A stretch of DNA of 64,000 nt from Duganella sp. BuS-21 (GCA_041874725.1 CP097466.1:1798001-1862000), one strand, 5' to 3'; counted from the stretch's first letter, positions 1 through 10,517 are shown. Notes: generated from the letters alone by a model not told the origin. A program made the numbers and translations.

Positions 1-1214
1 TGGCCGGCCACGAACTGGCGATGGGCGTCGAGCTGGGCCAGCAGGGTGGCCGCGTCGGCCAGGCCCATCATTTCGGCCACGGTCTGGCGGTCGGCGTCGT
101 TGGCCGGCAGGGTGTGGGTCTGGGCGTCGTCCAGGTATTGCAGGCGGTGTTCCAGATTGCGCAGGAAGGTGTAGGAAGCCAGCAGTTGATAGACGATGGC
201 GTGGCTCAGCAAGCCTTTCTCGGCGATGATGCGCAGCGTGGTGCGGGTCGAGCGGTCGCGCAGGGCGGCGTCGCGGCCGCCGCGGATCAGCTGGAACACC
301 TGGGCCAGGAACTCGATTTCGCGGATGCCACCGCGCCCCAGCTTGACGTTGTTGCTGCGGTCCGGGTGCAGCCGCTCCTGGCGGTTGACCTCGGCGCGGA
401 TCTGCGCATGCATATTGCGGATGGCGTCAATCACGCCAAAGTCCAGGTAGCGGCGGAAGCAGAACGGCCGCACGATGCCATCCAGCGCGGCGATATCCTC
501 GGCGCGTCCAGTGATGGCGCGCGCCTTGACCCAGGCGTAGCGCTCCCACTCCCGTCCCTGCACGATCAGATAGTTTTCCACCATGCCCAGACTGGCGGCC
601 AGCGGGCCGGAGCCGCCATTCGGCCGCAAGGCCATATCGACGCGGAACGTGTAGCCATCTTCCGTGATCTCCGCCAGCGCGGCGATCAGCTTCTTGCCCA
701 GGCGGACGAAGAATTCATGGTTGGACAGGCTGCGCTGGCCCGATCCCGCGACGGCGGCGGTGTCGCCGTCCTCGGGATAGACAAAGATCAGGTCGATGTC
801 GGAAGAAACGTTGAGTTCGCCGCCGCCTTGCTTGCCCATGGCCAGCACGATCATTTCCTGCGCCGCGCCCGAATCGCGACCGATCGGTACGCCGTGCGAC
901 GCGACCATGTCGGCATACACCTCGGCCAGATGGCGCTGGATGGCGAAGTCGGCGAAGCGGGTCATGGTTTCCACCACCTCGGCCAGGTTGGCCTGGCCTT
1001 CGAGGTCGCGCCGGATCAGGGTGCACACCAGCAGGTTGCGCAAGCGGCGCATGCAGCGCACCAGCGGCAGTCCGCCTTCTGCTTCTTTTTGTAAATATTG
1101 TTCCAGATCGATCTGGGCAAGCGATAATTGCGCCAGTTGGTCGATCTTGGCGCTGCGGTCGGGTGCGGCGGCCAGCCAGCGCTGGTAGAAACGGGAGTCA
1201 GACGGTGAACTCAT
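1..1214 (-). CDS. glnE: Glutamine synthetase adenylyltransferase/deadenylase GlnE (5' part, cut by window edge)
   Basis: Reading the minus strand from the ATG at 1214 gives an open frame to the window edge with no stop. The protein begins MSSPSDSRFYQRWLAA and contains the nucleotidyltransferase signature VSSDIDLIFVYPEDG at about residues 130-144, with the paired acidic residues of the catalytic centre, followed by RVDMALRPNGGSGPL. This is the N-terminal deadenylylase half of GlnE, which removes and adds AMP on glutamine synthetase in response to PII state, so it sits in cytoplasmic nitrogen control. About 404 residues are visible of roughly 900 expected, so the C-terminal adenylylase half lies outside the window. 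No strong Shine-Dalgarno precedes the ATG. It diverges from yhdP with about 110 bp between them. The identification rests on the signature and is secure. Confidence 0.93.
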   Translation of the reverse strand, partial: MSSPSDSRFYQRWLAAAPDRSAKIDQLAQLSLAQIDLEQYLQKEAEGGLPLVRCMRRLRNLLVCTLIRRDLEGQANLAEVVETMTRFADFAIQRHLAEVYADMVASHGVPIGRDSGAAQEMIVLAMGKQGGGELNVSSDIDLIFVYPEDGDTAAVAGSGQRSLSNHEFFVRLGKKLIAALAEITEDGYTFRVDMALRPNGGSGPLAASLGMVENYLIVQGREWERYAWVKARAITGRAEDIAALDGIVRPFCFRRYLDFGVIDAIRNMHAQIRAEVNRQERLHPDRSNNVKLGRGGIREIEFLAQVFQLIRGGRDAALRDRSTRTTLRIIAEKGLLSHAIVYQLLASYTFLRNLEHRLQYLDDAQTHTLPANDADRQTVAEMMGLADAATLLAQLDAHRQFVAG

Positions 1215-1327
1215 AGAGGGATAAGGTAGAATTGCTCCGGAGACCGAGTTTAGCGCGACTTTAGACATTATTTGAACGTATGGCCTGATTTATTAGCGTA
1301 TTAATGCAAAAACCAGAGGAGGAGAGC

Positions 1328-4300
1328 GTGACAGGCGAGGGGCCATTGGCCGCGCGCTGGCATCGGCTTCGTGCGGCCTACCGCATCTGCAACCTGGCCA
1401 CCCACCACGTGCTCGGCTTCACCGTGAAGCTGGCGCTGCTGCTGTATTTTGTCTTCACCCTCCTGTTCCTGACGCTGCGTTACGCGGTGCTGCCGAATAT
1501 CGACCACTACAAGGGCGACATCGAGCGCGCCGCCAGCGACGCCGTCGGCAATCGCGTCACCATCTCCCGCGTGTATGCCGCGTGGAGCGGCTTCCGTCCC
1601 AACCTGTTCCTTGGCGACGTGGTGCTGCACGACCAGCAGGGCCGCCCGGCGCTGAGCCTGCCGAGCGTCTCGGCCACGCTGTCGTGGTGGACGGTGGTCA
1701 GCGCCAAGCTGCGTTTCCATGTACTGGAACTGAACCGTCCCGACCTGTCCATCCTGCGCGAGGCCGACGGCCGCCTGGTGGTGGCCGGCATCGCCATCGA
1801 CCCGAACCAGCCGGGCGACGGCAAGGGCCTCGAATGGCTGCTGCTGCAGCGCGAGATCGTGGTCCGCGAAGGCCGCCTGCAATGGACCGACCGCCAGCGC
1901 GCCGCCGCGCCGCTGGCCCTCGACAATGTGACGGTGGTGCTGCGCAACCAGTGGCTGCATCATCAACTGGCCCTGCGTGCCACGCCGCCGGCCGCGCTGG
2001 CGGCGCCGCTCGACGTACGCGCCGACTTCAGCCATCCCGCCTTCGGCGCCCGCATTGCCAATTTCTCGATGTGGAAGGGCGAGCTGTACGCCGACATCCG
2101 CAACACCGACCTGCTGGCCTGGAAAACCTGGGTCGACTATCCGTTCGAACTGAGCCGTGGCCAGGGCTCGCTGCGCGCCTGGGTCGGCATCGACCAGTCG
2201 CGCCTGACCGGCTTCACCGCCGATGTCGGCCTGGCCGACGTCACCGCCGTGCTCGGCAAGGAATTGCCGCTGCTGGACTTGCAGCAACTAAGCGGCCGCG
2301 TCGCCGTCCGCGAGGACCTCCGTCCGCCGGCGGCGCGCAAGGGCGCCGTCACGCCGGGCTTCGGCGCGCTGGCCCACAGCGTCGAACTGCAAAACCTGAC
2401 CCTGACCACGCGCGACGGCCTGGTGATGGCGCCGACCTCGCTGTCGGAAAGCTATGTGGCGGCGGCCGGCGCCAAGGCCGAAAAAGTGACGCTGCGCGCG
2501 CGCCAGCTCGATCTGCAAACCTTGGCCGGGCTGGCCGAGCGCCTGCCGCTGACCGAGCGCCAGCACAAGATGGTGGCCGGCTTCGCGCCGCGCGGCCTGC
2601 TGCAAGACTTTTCCGCCGAATGGCAGGGCACTTTCCCGGCCTTGCAGAGCTACCGCGTCAAGGGCGAGCTGGTCGGCCTGGGCCTGAAGCCGCAGCCGCC
2701 GCGCCTGGCGCAGCCCAAGTCCGGCAAGACCCCCGCCATCGCCGGCATGCCGGCGCTGCCGGGCTTCGACAACCTGAGCGGAGCTATCGACGCCACGGAA
2801 AAGGGCGGCAGCTTCAAGCTGCACTCGCAGCAACTGGTGCTGCAGATGCCGGATTATTTCGCCGAGGCGTCGATGCCGTTCGACCACCTCGACCTGAAGG
2901 CGCGCTGGTCGTTCGAAGCGGACAACCAGTTGCTGCTGCAGGTCGACAGCATGGACTTCGAGCAGGAAGGGCTGAGCGGCACGCTGCAAGGCACGCACAC
3001 CATTTCGCTGGCGGGCAAAGGACCGGGCACGGCCGACCTGAGCGGCACGCTGACCGGCTTTCAGATCAACCGCATAGGCCGCTACCTGCCGATGCAGACG
3101 CCGCCGCATTTGCAGCAATGGCTGAGCGGCGCGCTCGAAGGCGGCGTCGCCAGCGACGTCACGCTGCGCCTGCGCGGCGACCTGGCGCACTTCCCCTTCC
3201 ACGGCGACGGCAGCGCCGACAAGGCGCGCGGCGAATTCCGCGTGGCGGGCAAGCTCACCGACGCCAAACTGAACTACGAGCCCGGCCACTACCTGCGCGA
3301 CGGCAAGGAACTGGGCAAGGACGGCAAGCCGCTGCCGCTGTGGCCGCAAGCCGAGCACATCAAGGGCAGCTTCGTGTTCGAGCGCGCGCGCATGGAAATC
3401 CGCGGCGACACGGCCACCACCGGCGGCGTGGCGCTGAGCAATGTGAAAGCGGTGATCCCGGACCTGACCATCCACGATTCCATGCTGGAGATCGACGGCA
3501 GCGCCGCCGGGCCGATGCAGGAATTCCTCAAGTACGTGGCGGTTAGCCCGGTGCTGGAATGGATCTCGCACTTCACCGATGAAACCCAGGCCAGCGGCAA
3601 CGCCAAGCTGGGCCTGAGCCTGCGCATTCCGCTGGCGCACGCCATCGACACCAAGGTGCAGGGCGCGCTGCAATTGCAGAACAACGACATCACCCTGATG
3701 AACGACCTGCCGGTGGTGCAGGCGGCGCAGGGCAAGATCGAATTCAATGAACACGGCGTCAACCTGAACCAGCTGTCGGGCAACTTCCTCGGCGGTCCGG
3801 TGGCCATCAGCGGCGGCACGCAGAAGGACAACGCCATCATCGTCAAGCTGGGCGGGATGATGACGGCCGACGGCTTCCGCCAGACCTACGCGGCGCCGGC
3901 CATGCAGCGCCTGGCCGAGCACTTCTCCGGCGCCACCCGCTACAGCGGCAGCATCACCGTGCGCGATCACCAGGTGGTGGTGGCGGTCGACTCCAACCTG
4001 ACCGGACTGGGACTGGAACTGCCGGCGCCGCTCAGGAAGGCTGCGGTCGAGGCCATGCCGCTGCGCTTTGTGCTGACCAGCGGCCTGACGCCGGACGCCG
4101 GCGGCCTGCTGCACGACGAGATCCGCATCGCGCTCGGCAACGGCATCGCCGCGCGCTACCAGCGCCAGAAGCAAAGCAAGCAGCATTGGAAACTGGTGCG
4201 CGGCGGCATCGGCGTCAACACGCCGGCGCCGGAGCCGGACAGCGGGCTGGCCTTCAACATCAGCATGAACCAGCTGAACGTCGACAACTGGCTGGACTTC

Positions 4301-5497
4301 GGCGACGCCGTGGCCGGCAAGGGCGGCACACCAGCATCGGCGGCGGCATCGGCGGAAGGCTCGGACTTCACCCAATATGTGATCCCCGACGCCATCGCCG
4401 GGCGCGCCAGCGAACTGATCGTCGGCGACCGCAAGCTGGAAAACATCGTGGTCGGCGTCAGCCATCAAAAAGGCACGTGGCAGGCCAACATCGATTCGAC
4501 CCAGGCCAACGGCTACCTGACCTGGGCCGAACCGTCCACCGGCGCCGGCCTGGGCAAGGTGACGGCGCGCCTGTCCTCGCTGGTGATTCCTGAGTCGGCC
4601 AGCAGCGACGTCCAGGCCCTGCTCGACGGCAAGAGCGCGGCCGCCACCATCCCCGCGCTTGATGTCGTGGTCGATCGCTTCGAACTGTTCAACAAGCCGC
4701 TCGGCCGCCTGGAACTGCAGGCCAACAATGTGCAACTGCCCGGCGCGCGCGAATGGCGCGTCAACAAGCTGTCGCTGATCAACGCCGACGGTGCGCTGAA
4801 CGGCGCCGGCAAATGGGTCAGCAAGGACGGCGTGCACAACACCACGCTGAACTTCAACCTCGACATCGCCGACGCCGGCAAGCTGCTCGACCGCTTCGGT
4901 TTCGTCGACACGCTCAAGGGCGGCAAGGGCGCACTGAAGGGCGACATCGCCTGGAAAGGCTTGCCGTATTCGCTGGACCTGCCCAGCTTGTCCGGCCAGA
5001 TCGCCATGAATGTCGAGAAGGGCCAGTTCCTCAAGCAGGACCCGGGTGCGGCCAAGTTGCTGGGCGTGCTCAGCCTGCAAGCCTTGCCGCGCCTGCTCAA
5101 GCTCGATTTCCACGATGTCTTCTCGGAAGGCCTGGCGTTCGACGGCATCTCCGCCAGCGCCAGCATCAACCACGGCATCGCCAAGACCGACAACTTGAAA
5201 ATGCACGGCGTTGCCGCCACCGTATTGATGGACGGCAGCGCCGACATCGCCAACGAAACCACCAATCTGCACGTGGTGGTGATACCGGAGGTGAACCTGG
5301 GCACGGCGCCGCTGGTGTATGCGCTGGCCGTCAATCCCGTGATCGGGTTGGGCAGTTTCCTGGCGCAGCTGTTCCTCAGTGCACCAATGATGAAAGCATT
5401 GACCTATCATATGCAGGTGACCGGCCCGTGGAAAGCGCCGGTGGTCACCAAGCTGGACGCCGCCAAAATCGAACCGCCCGCCCCACCGAAAGGATAA
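1328..5497 (+). CDS. yhdP: YhdP family protein (AsmA-like, TIGR02099), inner-membrane anchored
   Basis: Long protein (1389 aa from this start) with one N-terminal membrane helix (about residues 30-56, TVKLALLLYFVFTLLFLTL) and a very long periplasmic portion rich in repeating beta-type segments, ending in an AsmA-like C-terminal domain (VPEVNLGTAPLVYALAVNPVIGLGSFLAQL). This matches YhdP, an AsmA-clan bridge protein implicated in moving phospholipid to the outer membrane. I chose GTG at 1328 because AGGAGG at 1317-1322 lies 5 bases upstream. An in-frame ATG at 1304 has no ribosome-binding site and would add 8 residues. The stop is 2 bases before the nitrilase-family gene, so they are probably co-transcribed. 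Length agrees with betaproteobacterial members. Confidence 0.9.
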   Translation: MTGEGPLAARWHRLRAAYRICNLATHHVLGFTVKLALLLYFVFTLLFLTLRYAVLPNIDHYKGDIERAASDAVGNRVTISRVYAAWSGFRPNLFLGDVVLHDQQGRPALSLPSVSATLSWWTVVSAKLRFHVLELNRPDLSILREADGRLVVAGIAIDPNQPGDGKGLEWLLLQREIVVREGRLQWTDRQRAAAPLALDNVTVVLRNQWLHHQLALRATPPAALAAPLDVRADFSHPAFGARIANFSMWKGELYADIRNTDLLAWKTWVDYPFELSRGQGSLRAWVGIDQSRLTGFTADVGLADVTAVLGKELPLLDLQQLSGRVAVREDLRPPAARKGAVTPGFGALAHSVELQNLTLTTRDGLVMAPTSLSESYVAAAGAKAEKVTLRARQLDLQTLAGLAERLPLTERQHKMVAGFAPRGLLQDFSAEWQGTFPALQSYRVKGELVGLGLKPQPPRLAQPKSGKTPAIAGMPALPGFDNLSGAIDATEKGGSFKLHSQQLVLQMPDYFAEASMPFDHLDLKARWSFEADNQLLLQVDSMDFEQEGLSGTLQGTHTISLAGKGPGTADLSGTLTGFQINRIGRYLPMQTPPHLQQWLSGALEGGVASDVTLRLRGDLAHFPFHGDGSADKARGEFRVAGKLTDAKLNYEPGHYLRDGKELGKDGKPLPLWPQAEHIKGSFVFERARMEIRGDTATTGGVALSNVKAVIPDLTIHDSMLEIDGSAAGPMQEFLKYVAVSPVLEWISHFTDETQASGNAKLGLSLRIPLAHAIDTKVQGALQLQNNDITLMNDLPVVQAAQGKIEFNEHGVNLNQLSGNFLGGPVAISGGTQKDNAIIVKLGGMMTADGFRQTYAAPAMQRLAEHFSGATRYSGSITVRDHQVVVAVDSNLTGLGLELPAPLRKAAVEAMPLRFVLTSGLTPDAGGLLHDEIRIALGNGIAARYQRQKQSKQHWKLVRGGIGVNTPAPEPDSGLAFNISMNQLNVDNWLDFGDAVAGKGGTPASAAASAEGSDFTQYVIPDAIAGRASELIVGDRKLENIVVGVSHQKGTWQANIDSTQANGYLTWAEPSTGAGLGKVTARLSSLVIPESASSDVQALLDGKSAAATIPALDVVVDRFELFNKPLGRLELQANNVQLPGAREWRVNKLSLINADGALNGAGKWVSKDGVHNTTLNFNLDIADAGKLLDRFGFVDTLKGGKGALKGDIAWKGLPYSLDLPSLSGQIAMNVEKGQFLKQDPGAAKLLGVLSLQALPRLLKLDFHDVFSEGLAFDGISASASINHGIAKTDNLKMHGVAATVLMDGSADIANETTNLHVVVIPEVNLGTAPLVYALAVNPVIGLGSFLAQLFLSAPMMKALTYHMQVTGPWKAPVVTKLDAAKIEPPAPPKG

Positions 5498-5499
5498 TC

Positions 5500-6297
5500 A
5501 TGCACACCGTCGCCGCCATCCAAATGATCTCCTCGCCGTCCGTGCCGGACAATATCGCCACCGCGCGCCGGCTGGTGGCGCAGGCCGCGAAGGGCGGCGC
5601 GCAGCTGGTGCTGCTGCCGGAATACTGGGCCATCATGGGCCTGGCCGACAGCGACAAGGTCAAGGTCGCCGAGCCGCTCGGCAGCGGGCCTATCCAGGAC
5701 TTCATGTCCGGCCTGGCGCGCGAGCTGGGCGTTTGGCTGATCGGCGGCACCTTGCCGCTGGCGTCGGACGATCCTGAAAAAGTCATCAACACCACGCTGG
5801 TGTACAACCCGCAGGGCGAGCACGTGGGCCGCTACGACAAGATCCACCTGTTCGGCTTCACCAAGGGCACGGAGTCGTACAACGAATCGAAGACCATCGT
5901 GCCGGGCCAGAACGTGGGCGTGTTCGAGGCGCCGTTCGGCAAGGTCGGCATGTCGGTCTGCTACGACCTGCGCTTCCCGGAACTGTACCGTGCCATGGGG
6001 CCGGTATCGCTGATCGTGGTGCCGGCCGCGTTCACCTACACCACCGGCATGGCGCACTGGGAAATCCTGCTGCGCGCGCGGGCGATCGAGAACCAGTGCT
6101 ACGTGCTGGCGGCGGCGCAGGGCGGCACCCATCCGAACGGCCGCCGCACCTGGGGCCACAGCATGCTGATCGACCCGTGGGGCGCGGTCAAGTCGGTGCT
6201 GGCCGAAGGCGAGGGCGTGGTGGCCGGCGAGATCGACCCGGCCTACATGCAAGGCGTGCGCGACAGCCTGCCGGCGCTGAAACACCGGACCATGTGA
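5500..6297 (+). CDS. Carbon-nitrogen hydrolase family protein (Nit1/Nit2-like amidase)
   Basis: 266-residue cytoplasmic nitrilase-superfamily protein. The catalytic triad can be read as Glu41 (LLPEYW), Lys114 (YDKIHLF) and Cys154 (SVCYDLRFPELYRA). The RFPELYR context is typical of the Nit/NitFhit branch, whose characterised members hydrolyse deaminated glutathione; that substrate is inference here. ATG 5500 follows the yhdP stop by 2 bases, with AAAGGA upstream as ribosome-binding site, so translation is probably coupled. The open frame extends far upstream inside yhdP, but that is a shadow. Placement between yhdP and tldD is a common betaproteobacterial arrangement. Confidence 0.9.
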   Translation: MHTVAAIQMISSPSVPDNIATARRLVAQAAKGGAQLVLLPEYWAIMGLADSDKVKVAEPLGSGPIQDFMSGLARELGVWLIGGTLPLASDDPEKVINTTLVYNPQGEHVGRYDKIHLFGFTKGTESYNESKTIVPGQNVGVFEAPFGKVGMSVCYDLRFPELYRAMGPVSLIVVPAAFTYTTGMAHWEILLRARAIENQCYVLAAAQGGTHPNGRRTWGHSMLIDPWGAVKSVLAEGEGVVAGEIDPAYMQGVRDSLPALKHRTM

Positions 6298-6339
6298 TAT
6301 CTACTACAATGCCGGTAACACCTAACAGAAAGCATCACC

Positions 6340-7800
6340 ATGAAGCCATTTGAACCGAATCTGTCCACCCTTGCCGTAGCGCGCGATATCCTGCTGACGC
6401 CGTTCGGGCTGGACGAAGGCAAGCTCATCAAGACGCTGGGCGCGATGTTCACCCACAAGGTCGACTATGCCGACCTGTATTTCCAGTTCACCAAGAACGA
6501 AGGCTGGAGCCTGGAAGAGGGCATCGTCAAGACCGGCAGTTTCTCCATCGACCAGGGCGTGGGCGTGCGCGCCGTGTCCGGCGACAAGACGGCGTTTTCG
6601 TATTCGGATGAAATCTCCGAAGCGGCGCTGCTGGATGCCGCCACCGCCACCCGCACCATCGCCCGCGCCGGTTCCGGCAAGATCAAGGTGGCCGGCGCCA
6701 TGAACCATGTGGGCGGACGTTCGCTGTACCTGCCGCACGACCCGCTGGTGTCGCTGGACGCCACCGCCAAGGTCAAACTGCTGGAGCGCATCGAAAAGAT
6801 GGCCCGCGCGAAAGACCCGCGCGTGGTGCAGGTGATGGCCAGCCTGGCCGGCGAATACGACGTGGTGCTGGTGGTGCGCAGCGACGGCGTGCTGGCGGCC
6901 GACATCCGGCCGCTGGTGCGCGTCTCGCTGACCGTGATCGTGGAACAGAACGGCCGCCGCGAAGTCGGCTCGTCGGGCGGCGGCGGCCGTTACGACTACG
7001 GCTACTTCAGCGACGCCCTGCTGGAAGAGTACGCCACCGACGCGGTCAATTCCGCGCTGGTGAATCTCGATGCGCGTCCGGCGCCGGCCGGCCCGATGAC
7101 CGTGGTGCTCGGACCTGGCTGGCCCGGCATCCTGCTGCACGAAGCGATCGGCCACGGCCTGGAGGGCGACTTCAACCGCAAGGGTTCCTCCACCTTCGCC
7201 GGCCGCATCGGCGACCGCGTGGCGGCCAAGGGCGTGACGGTGGTGGACGACGGCACGCTGGCGGATCGTCGCGGCTCGCTCAACATCGACGACGAAGGCA
7301 ATCCGACCCAGTGCACCACGCTGATCGAAGACGGCATCCTGAAAGGCTATATCCAGGACACCATGAACGCGCGCCTGATGAAGATGCCGGTGACCGGCAA
7401 CGCGCGCCGCGAATCGTTCGCGCACCTGCCGATGCCGCGCATGACCAACACCTACATGCTCGGTGGCGACAAAGATCCGGGCGAGATCCTGGCGTCGGTG
7501 AAGAATGGTTTGTACGCGGTGAACTTCGGCGGCGGCCAGGTCGACATCACCAACGGCAAATTCGTGTTCTCGGCCAGCGAGGCCTACATGATCGAAAATG
7601 GCAAGATCACCTATCCGGTAAAAGGCGCGACGCTGATCGGCAACGGTCCTGAAGTGCTGAACCGCGTGTCGATGATTGGCAACGACATGAAGCTCGATCC
7701 AGGCGTGGGCGTATGCGGCAAGGAAGGCCAGAGCGTGCCGGTAGGCGTCGGCCAGCCGACGCTGCGCATCGACGGCGTCACCGTCGGCGGCACCGCATAG
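6340..7800 (+). CDS. tldD: Metalloprotease TldD
   Basis: 486 aa, full length for TldD. The metal-binding HExxxH motif is present as HEAIGH at residues 267-272 ([13 protein letters not shown]), followed by [10 protein letters not shown] and a C-terminal [26 protein letters not shown] typical of the family. TldD pairs with PmbA/TldE to form a cytoplasmic zinc protease that matures microcin B17-like peptides and trims unfolded peptides; the tldE partner is not in this window. The gene follows the nitrilase-family gene by 42 bp. A TACAAT at 6305-6310 could be its own -10 box but lacks a clear -35. A palindromic repeat directly follows the stop. Confidence 0.95.
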   Translation: MKPFEPNLSTLAVARDILLTPFGLDEGKLIKTLGAMFTHKVDYADLYFQFTKNEGWSLEEGIVKTGSFSIDQGVGVRAVSGDKTAFSYSDEISEAALLDAATATRTIARAGSGKIKVAGAMNHVGGRSLYLPHDPLVSLDATAKVKLLERIEKMARAKDPRVVQVMASLAGEYDVVLVVRSDGVLAADIRPLVRVSLTVIVEQNGRREVGSSGGGGRYDYGYFSDALLEEYATDAVNSALVNLDARPAPAGPMTVVLGPGWPGILLHEAIGHGLEGDFNRKGSSTFAGRIGDRVAAKGVTVVDDGTLADRRGSLNIDDEGNPTQCTTLIEDGILKGYIQDTMNARLMKMPVTGNARRESFAHLPMPRMTNTYMLGGDKDPGEILASVKNGLYAVNFGGGQVDITNGKFVFSASEAYMIENGKITYPVKGATLIGNGPEVLNRVSMIGNDMKLDPGVGVCGKEGQSVPVGVGQPTLRIDGVTVGGTA

Positions 7801-7874
7801 TCGTCGCTCCCGCGCAGGCGGGAGCCCATACCACGCATGCTTAGCACGGGCTCCCGCTTGCGCGGGAGCAACGG
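7801..7874. repeat. REP-like palindromic repeat, copy 1
   Basis: Two GC-rich hairpins (CTCCCGCGCAGGCGGGAG and CTCCCGCTTGCGCGGGAG) face each other across about 30 bp, making the whole unit roughly palindromic. Related units occur at 25044-25129 and 26940-27024. It lies between convergent tldD and a TonB receptor gene and could serve as a two-way transcription stop. Confidence 0.8.
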
Positions 7875-7877
7875 CGC

Positions 7878-10517
7878 TTAGAACTTGTAGGTTGCTTTCA
7901 CGTAGAAGGTGCGGCCCAGCGGGTCCGTGTAGCGTGGATCGTAGCCGCTCTGGAACGTGGTGCCCTGATTGGTGTACGGCGGCGCGGTGTCGAACAGGTT
8001 CTTGATGCCGGCCGTCAGCTCCGTGTTCTTGAAGCCCGTGTAGCCGCCCGACAGCGAGTACGTCGAGTACGCGCGCACCTTGTTGCGATAGGCGTCGTCG
8101 ACGTCGTTCTCATCCACATAACCGCTCAGGTATTTGTTCGAGAAGCTCGCGCTCCACACCCCTTTTTTCCAGTTGATGGTGGCGTTGTGCTTCCAGCGGA
8201 ACACCGGCGCATTGTCGCCGTACACGCCGACGTTTTCAACAAACGCTCCGCCCGTTTCGTTCTGGTACTTGTAGCTGTGTACCCAGGTGCCGTCGAACTG
8301 GAAGCTGAAGTCGCCGGCCGCGCTGCGCGGCAGTTTCCAGCGCAGGCTGGTGTCGATGCCTGAAGTCTTGACCTCACCCAGATTGTCCAACACCGCGTTC
8401 ACGTACTGCAGCGTTTTGCCGTCGGCCGAGTAGACGAAGTAGCTCTTGTACTTCTCGTAGTTGTCGAAGATGGTGGACTCGGCCACCGTGCCGATCGAGT
8501 CGCGGATCTTGATGTTGAAGTAGTCCAGCGAAATGCTGACTGCATTGCTCGGCTCGAACACTGCACCCAGCGCGAAGGTCTTGGATTTCTCCGGCTTCAG
8601 GTTGGCGTTGCCGCCGCTGCGGATATATTGCTGCTGGTTGCAGGCCACGTTCGGATTGGCGCCGGTGGCCGCCGCGCCGCCCGGGCACAGCACCGGATCG
8701 TCGTAGGCATTGCTGGTGAAGGTGGAGGTGGCCGGGCCGTGCAGGTCGTACAGCGTCGGCGCGCGGAAGCCGGTGTTGTAGGAAGTACGGAACATCAGCT
8801 GCTTGCTGGCTTCCCAGCGCAGGCCGAGCTTGGGATTGAAGCTGCCGCCGACGTCGTTGTAGTGGTCGTAGCGGGCCGCCGCCGACAGTTCCAGCGACTT
8901 GGTCAGCGGTACGCTCAGCTCGGAATACAGCGCGGCGATGTTGCGCTGGCCGGATTGGTCCTTGGCGTCGGCATAACCGGAGCTCGATGCCTGCGAGGCC
9001 AGCGCCGTGTTGATGTCGTAGATGGCTTTGTCGTGGCGGAACTCGCTGCCGATGGCGAAGCCGACGCCGCCCGCCGGCAGTTGATAAATCTCGCGGCTGA
9101 CCTTGCCGTCGACGCCGATGCTGGTCATCTTGGCGGCCAGGTATTCGCCGCGCAGCTGCGCCGCATCGATGTAGGCCAGGCCGGCCGCCGATTGCTCGCC
9201 GAACGGATTCAGCACGCCGCTCAGCACGCCCGCTTTCATCAGCGAGTCGTTGGTGTAGCCGCCGGCGAAGGCGCTGCTGGCCTTGCTGATGCCGTAGGTC
9301 AGACCGACGTTGTAGTCCCAGCCGGCCACCAGGCCTTCCGAGGCCAGCACCAGGCGGTCGGAGATCGAGGTGTCGTAGCCCTGGCGTTTGCCGGCGGCGA
9401 CGGTGCGCCAGTTGATGCTGAGGTTCTCACCGGTCAGGCCGGCCACGGACGGCACGCCGGCGCTGCCGCCCGGATAGTAGGGACTGGCCGAGGTCATGGT
9501 GATGCCGGTCAGCGGCGACGGCGCGATGGCGCTGGCGTTGGTCGAGCGGCTGTGCAGGTATTCCACCGTGGCGATATTGTCCGCGCTCAGCTTGAAGCTG
9601 GCCTTGCCGAGGAAGGATTCCTGCTGCGTCTTCGGAATGTCCTGGATGTAGGCGATGGTGTCGGTGCGGCAGGTGCCGTTGGCGGTGTTGCGGATCAGGC
9701 CTTTGCCGGCGCAACCACTGGCGTAGTAGGGGTTGCCGGTGATGCCGTTGGCCGAGTAGAAGTTGCCTGGCTGCGAGGTGCCGCTGCTGTTGTTGATGCC
9801 GCGATCGGCGCGCACGCTGGTGCTGGAAAAGTCGCGCTCCACCGCATCGAGCGCGGTCTGCTTGTGCAGGTCGATGACGCCGAACAGGTTCCAGCCGTCC
9901 TGGTCCAGGTCGCCGTAGCCGCCCGAGAGGTTGAGGCGCGATTCGCCGCCGGCGCCGCTGGCCTGCGGCTGGTAGCGCTCGATGCTGACCGTGCCGCCCT
10001 GTACCGAACGCTTGGTGATGAAGTTGATGACGCCGCCGATGGCGTCGGTGCCGTAGATGGCCGAGGCGCCGTCGCGCAGCACTTCCACGCGGTCCAGCGC
10101 CGATAGCGGGATGATGTTGAGGTCGACCGAGGAGCCGTTGAACGGATGGCTGGCCAGGCGGCGGCCGTTGAGCAAGACCAAGGTCTTGTTGCTGCCCAGG
10201 CCGCGCAGGTCGGCGGTGGCGATGCCGCCGGTGCCGGACCCGACCGACTGGCTGCTGCCGGTCGAACTCTGGTTCATCGACAGTGTGTTCATCACTTCGG
10301 CGGCCGTGGTCAGGCCCTGCTTGGCGAAGTCCGAGGCCTTGATGCTGGTGATCGGCAAGGCCGTTTCAGTGGCCAGGCGCTTGATGCTGGAACCGGTCAC
10401 TTCTACGCGCTGAATGGCGCCGTCGTCGGTTTGCGCCACGGCTGCCTGCATGCCAACGGCCAAGCCGCCGGCGAACATTACACGCAGAGTCCGGGTAAGA
10501 GCTCTTTCTATCATCAT
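7878..10517 (-). CDS. TonB-dependent receptor (paralog 1)
   Basis: 879 aa outer-membrane receptor. N-terminal signal peptide (MMIERALTRTLRVMFAGGLAVGMQAAVAQ), then QRVEVTGSSIKRL leading into the plug domain (KTLVLLNGRRLAS, LDRVEVLRDGASAIYGTDAIGGVINFITKR), a 22-strand-type barrel, the conserved ARYDHYNDVGGSFNPKLGLRW and GFRAPTLYDL segments, and a C-terminal strand ending YVKATYKF. TonB-dependent receptors import large substrates (siderophores, vitamins, oligosaccharides or peptides); the ligand cannot be read from sequence. The ATG at 10517 follows an AGGAG at 11-base spacing. It is shorter than the three other paralogs in the cluster and diverges from the aroG leader across about 310 bp. Confidence 0.95.
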   Translation of the reverse strand: MMIERALTRTLRVMFAGGLAVGMQAAVAQTDDGAIQRVEVTGSSIKRLATETALPITSIKASDFAKQGLTTAAEVMNTLSMNQSSTGSSQSVGSGTGGIATADLRGLGSNKTLVLLNGRRLASHPFNGSSVDLNIIPLSALDRVEVLRDGASAIYGTDAIGGVINFITKRSVQGGTVSIERYQPQASGAGGESRLNLSGGYGDLDQDGWNLFGVIDLHKQTALDAVERDFSSTSVRADRGINNSSGTSQPGNFYSANGITGNPYYASGCAGKGLIRNTANGTCRTDTIAYIQDIPKTQQESFLGKASFKLSADNIATVEYLHSRSTNASAIAPSPLTGITMTSASPYYPGGSAGVPSVAGLTGENLSINWRTVAAGKRQGYDTSISDRLVLASEGLVAGWDYNVGLTYGISKASSAFAGGYTNDSLMKAGVLSGVLNPFGEQSAAGLAYIDAAQLRGEYLAAKMTSIGVDGKVSREIYQLPAGGVGFAIGSEFRHDKAIYDINTALASQASSSGYADAKDQSGQRNIAALYSELSVPLTKSLELSAAARYDHYNDVGGSFNPKLGLRWEASKQLMFRTSYNTGFRAPTLYDLHGPATSTFTSNAYDDPVLCPGGAAATGANPNVACNQQQYIRSGGNANLKPEKSKTFALGAVFEPSNAVSISLDYFNIKIRDSIGTVAESTIFDNYEKYKSYFVYSADGKTLQYVNAVLDNLGEVKTSGIDTSLRWKLPRSAAGDFSFQFDGTWVHSYKYQNETGGAFVENVGVYGDNAPVFRWKHNATINWKKGVWSASFSNKYLSGYVDENDVDDAYRNKVRAYSTYSLSGGYTGFKNTELTAGIKNLFDTAPPYTNQGTTFQSGYDPRYTDPLGRTFYVKATYKF

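Noticed and set aside
2288..5410. A 1040-codon open frame on the minus strand across yhdP, and similarly long antisense frames over the receptors, rluB, infB and typA.
   Set aside because: GC-rich coding DNA leaves long stop-free antisense frames; the proteins are His/Gln/Arg-rich shadows with no domains, while the opposite strand carries recognised families.
4753..5499. Upstream extension of the nitrilase-family frame inside yhdP.
   Set aside because: Low-complexity Arg/Gln shadow of yhdP; the amidase starts at 5500 with a ribosome site.
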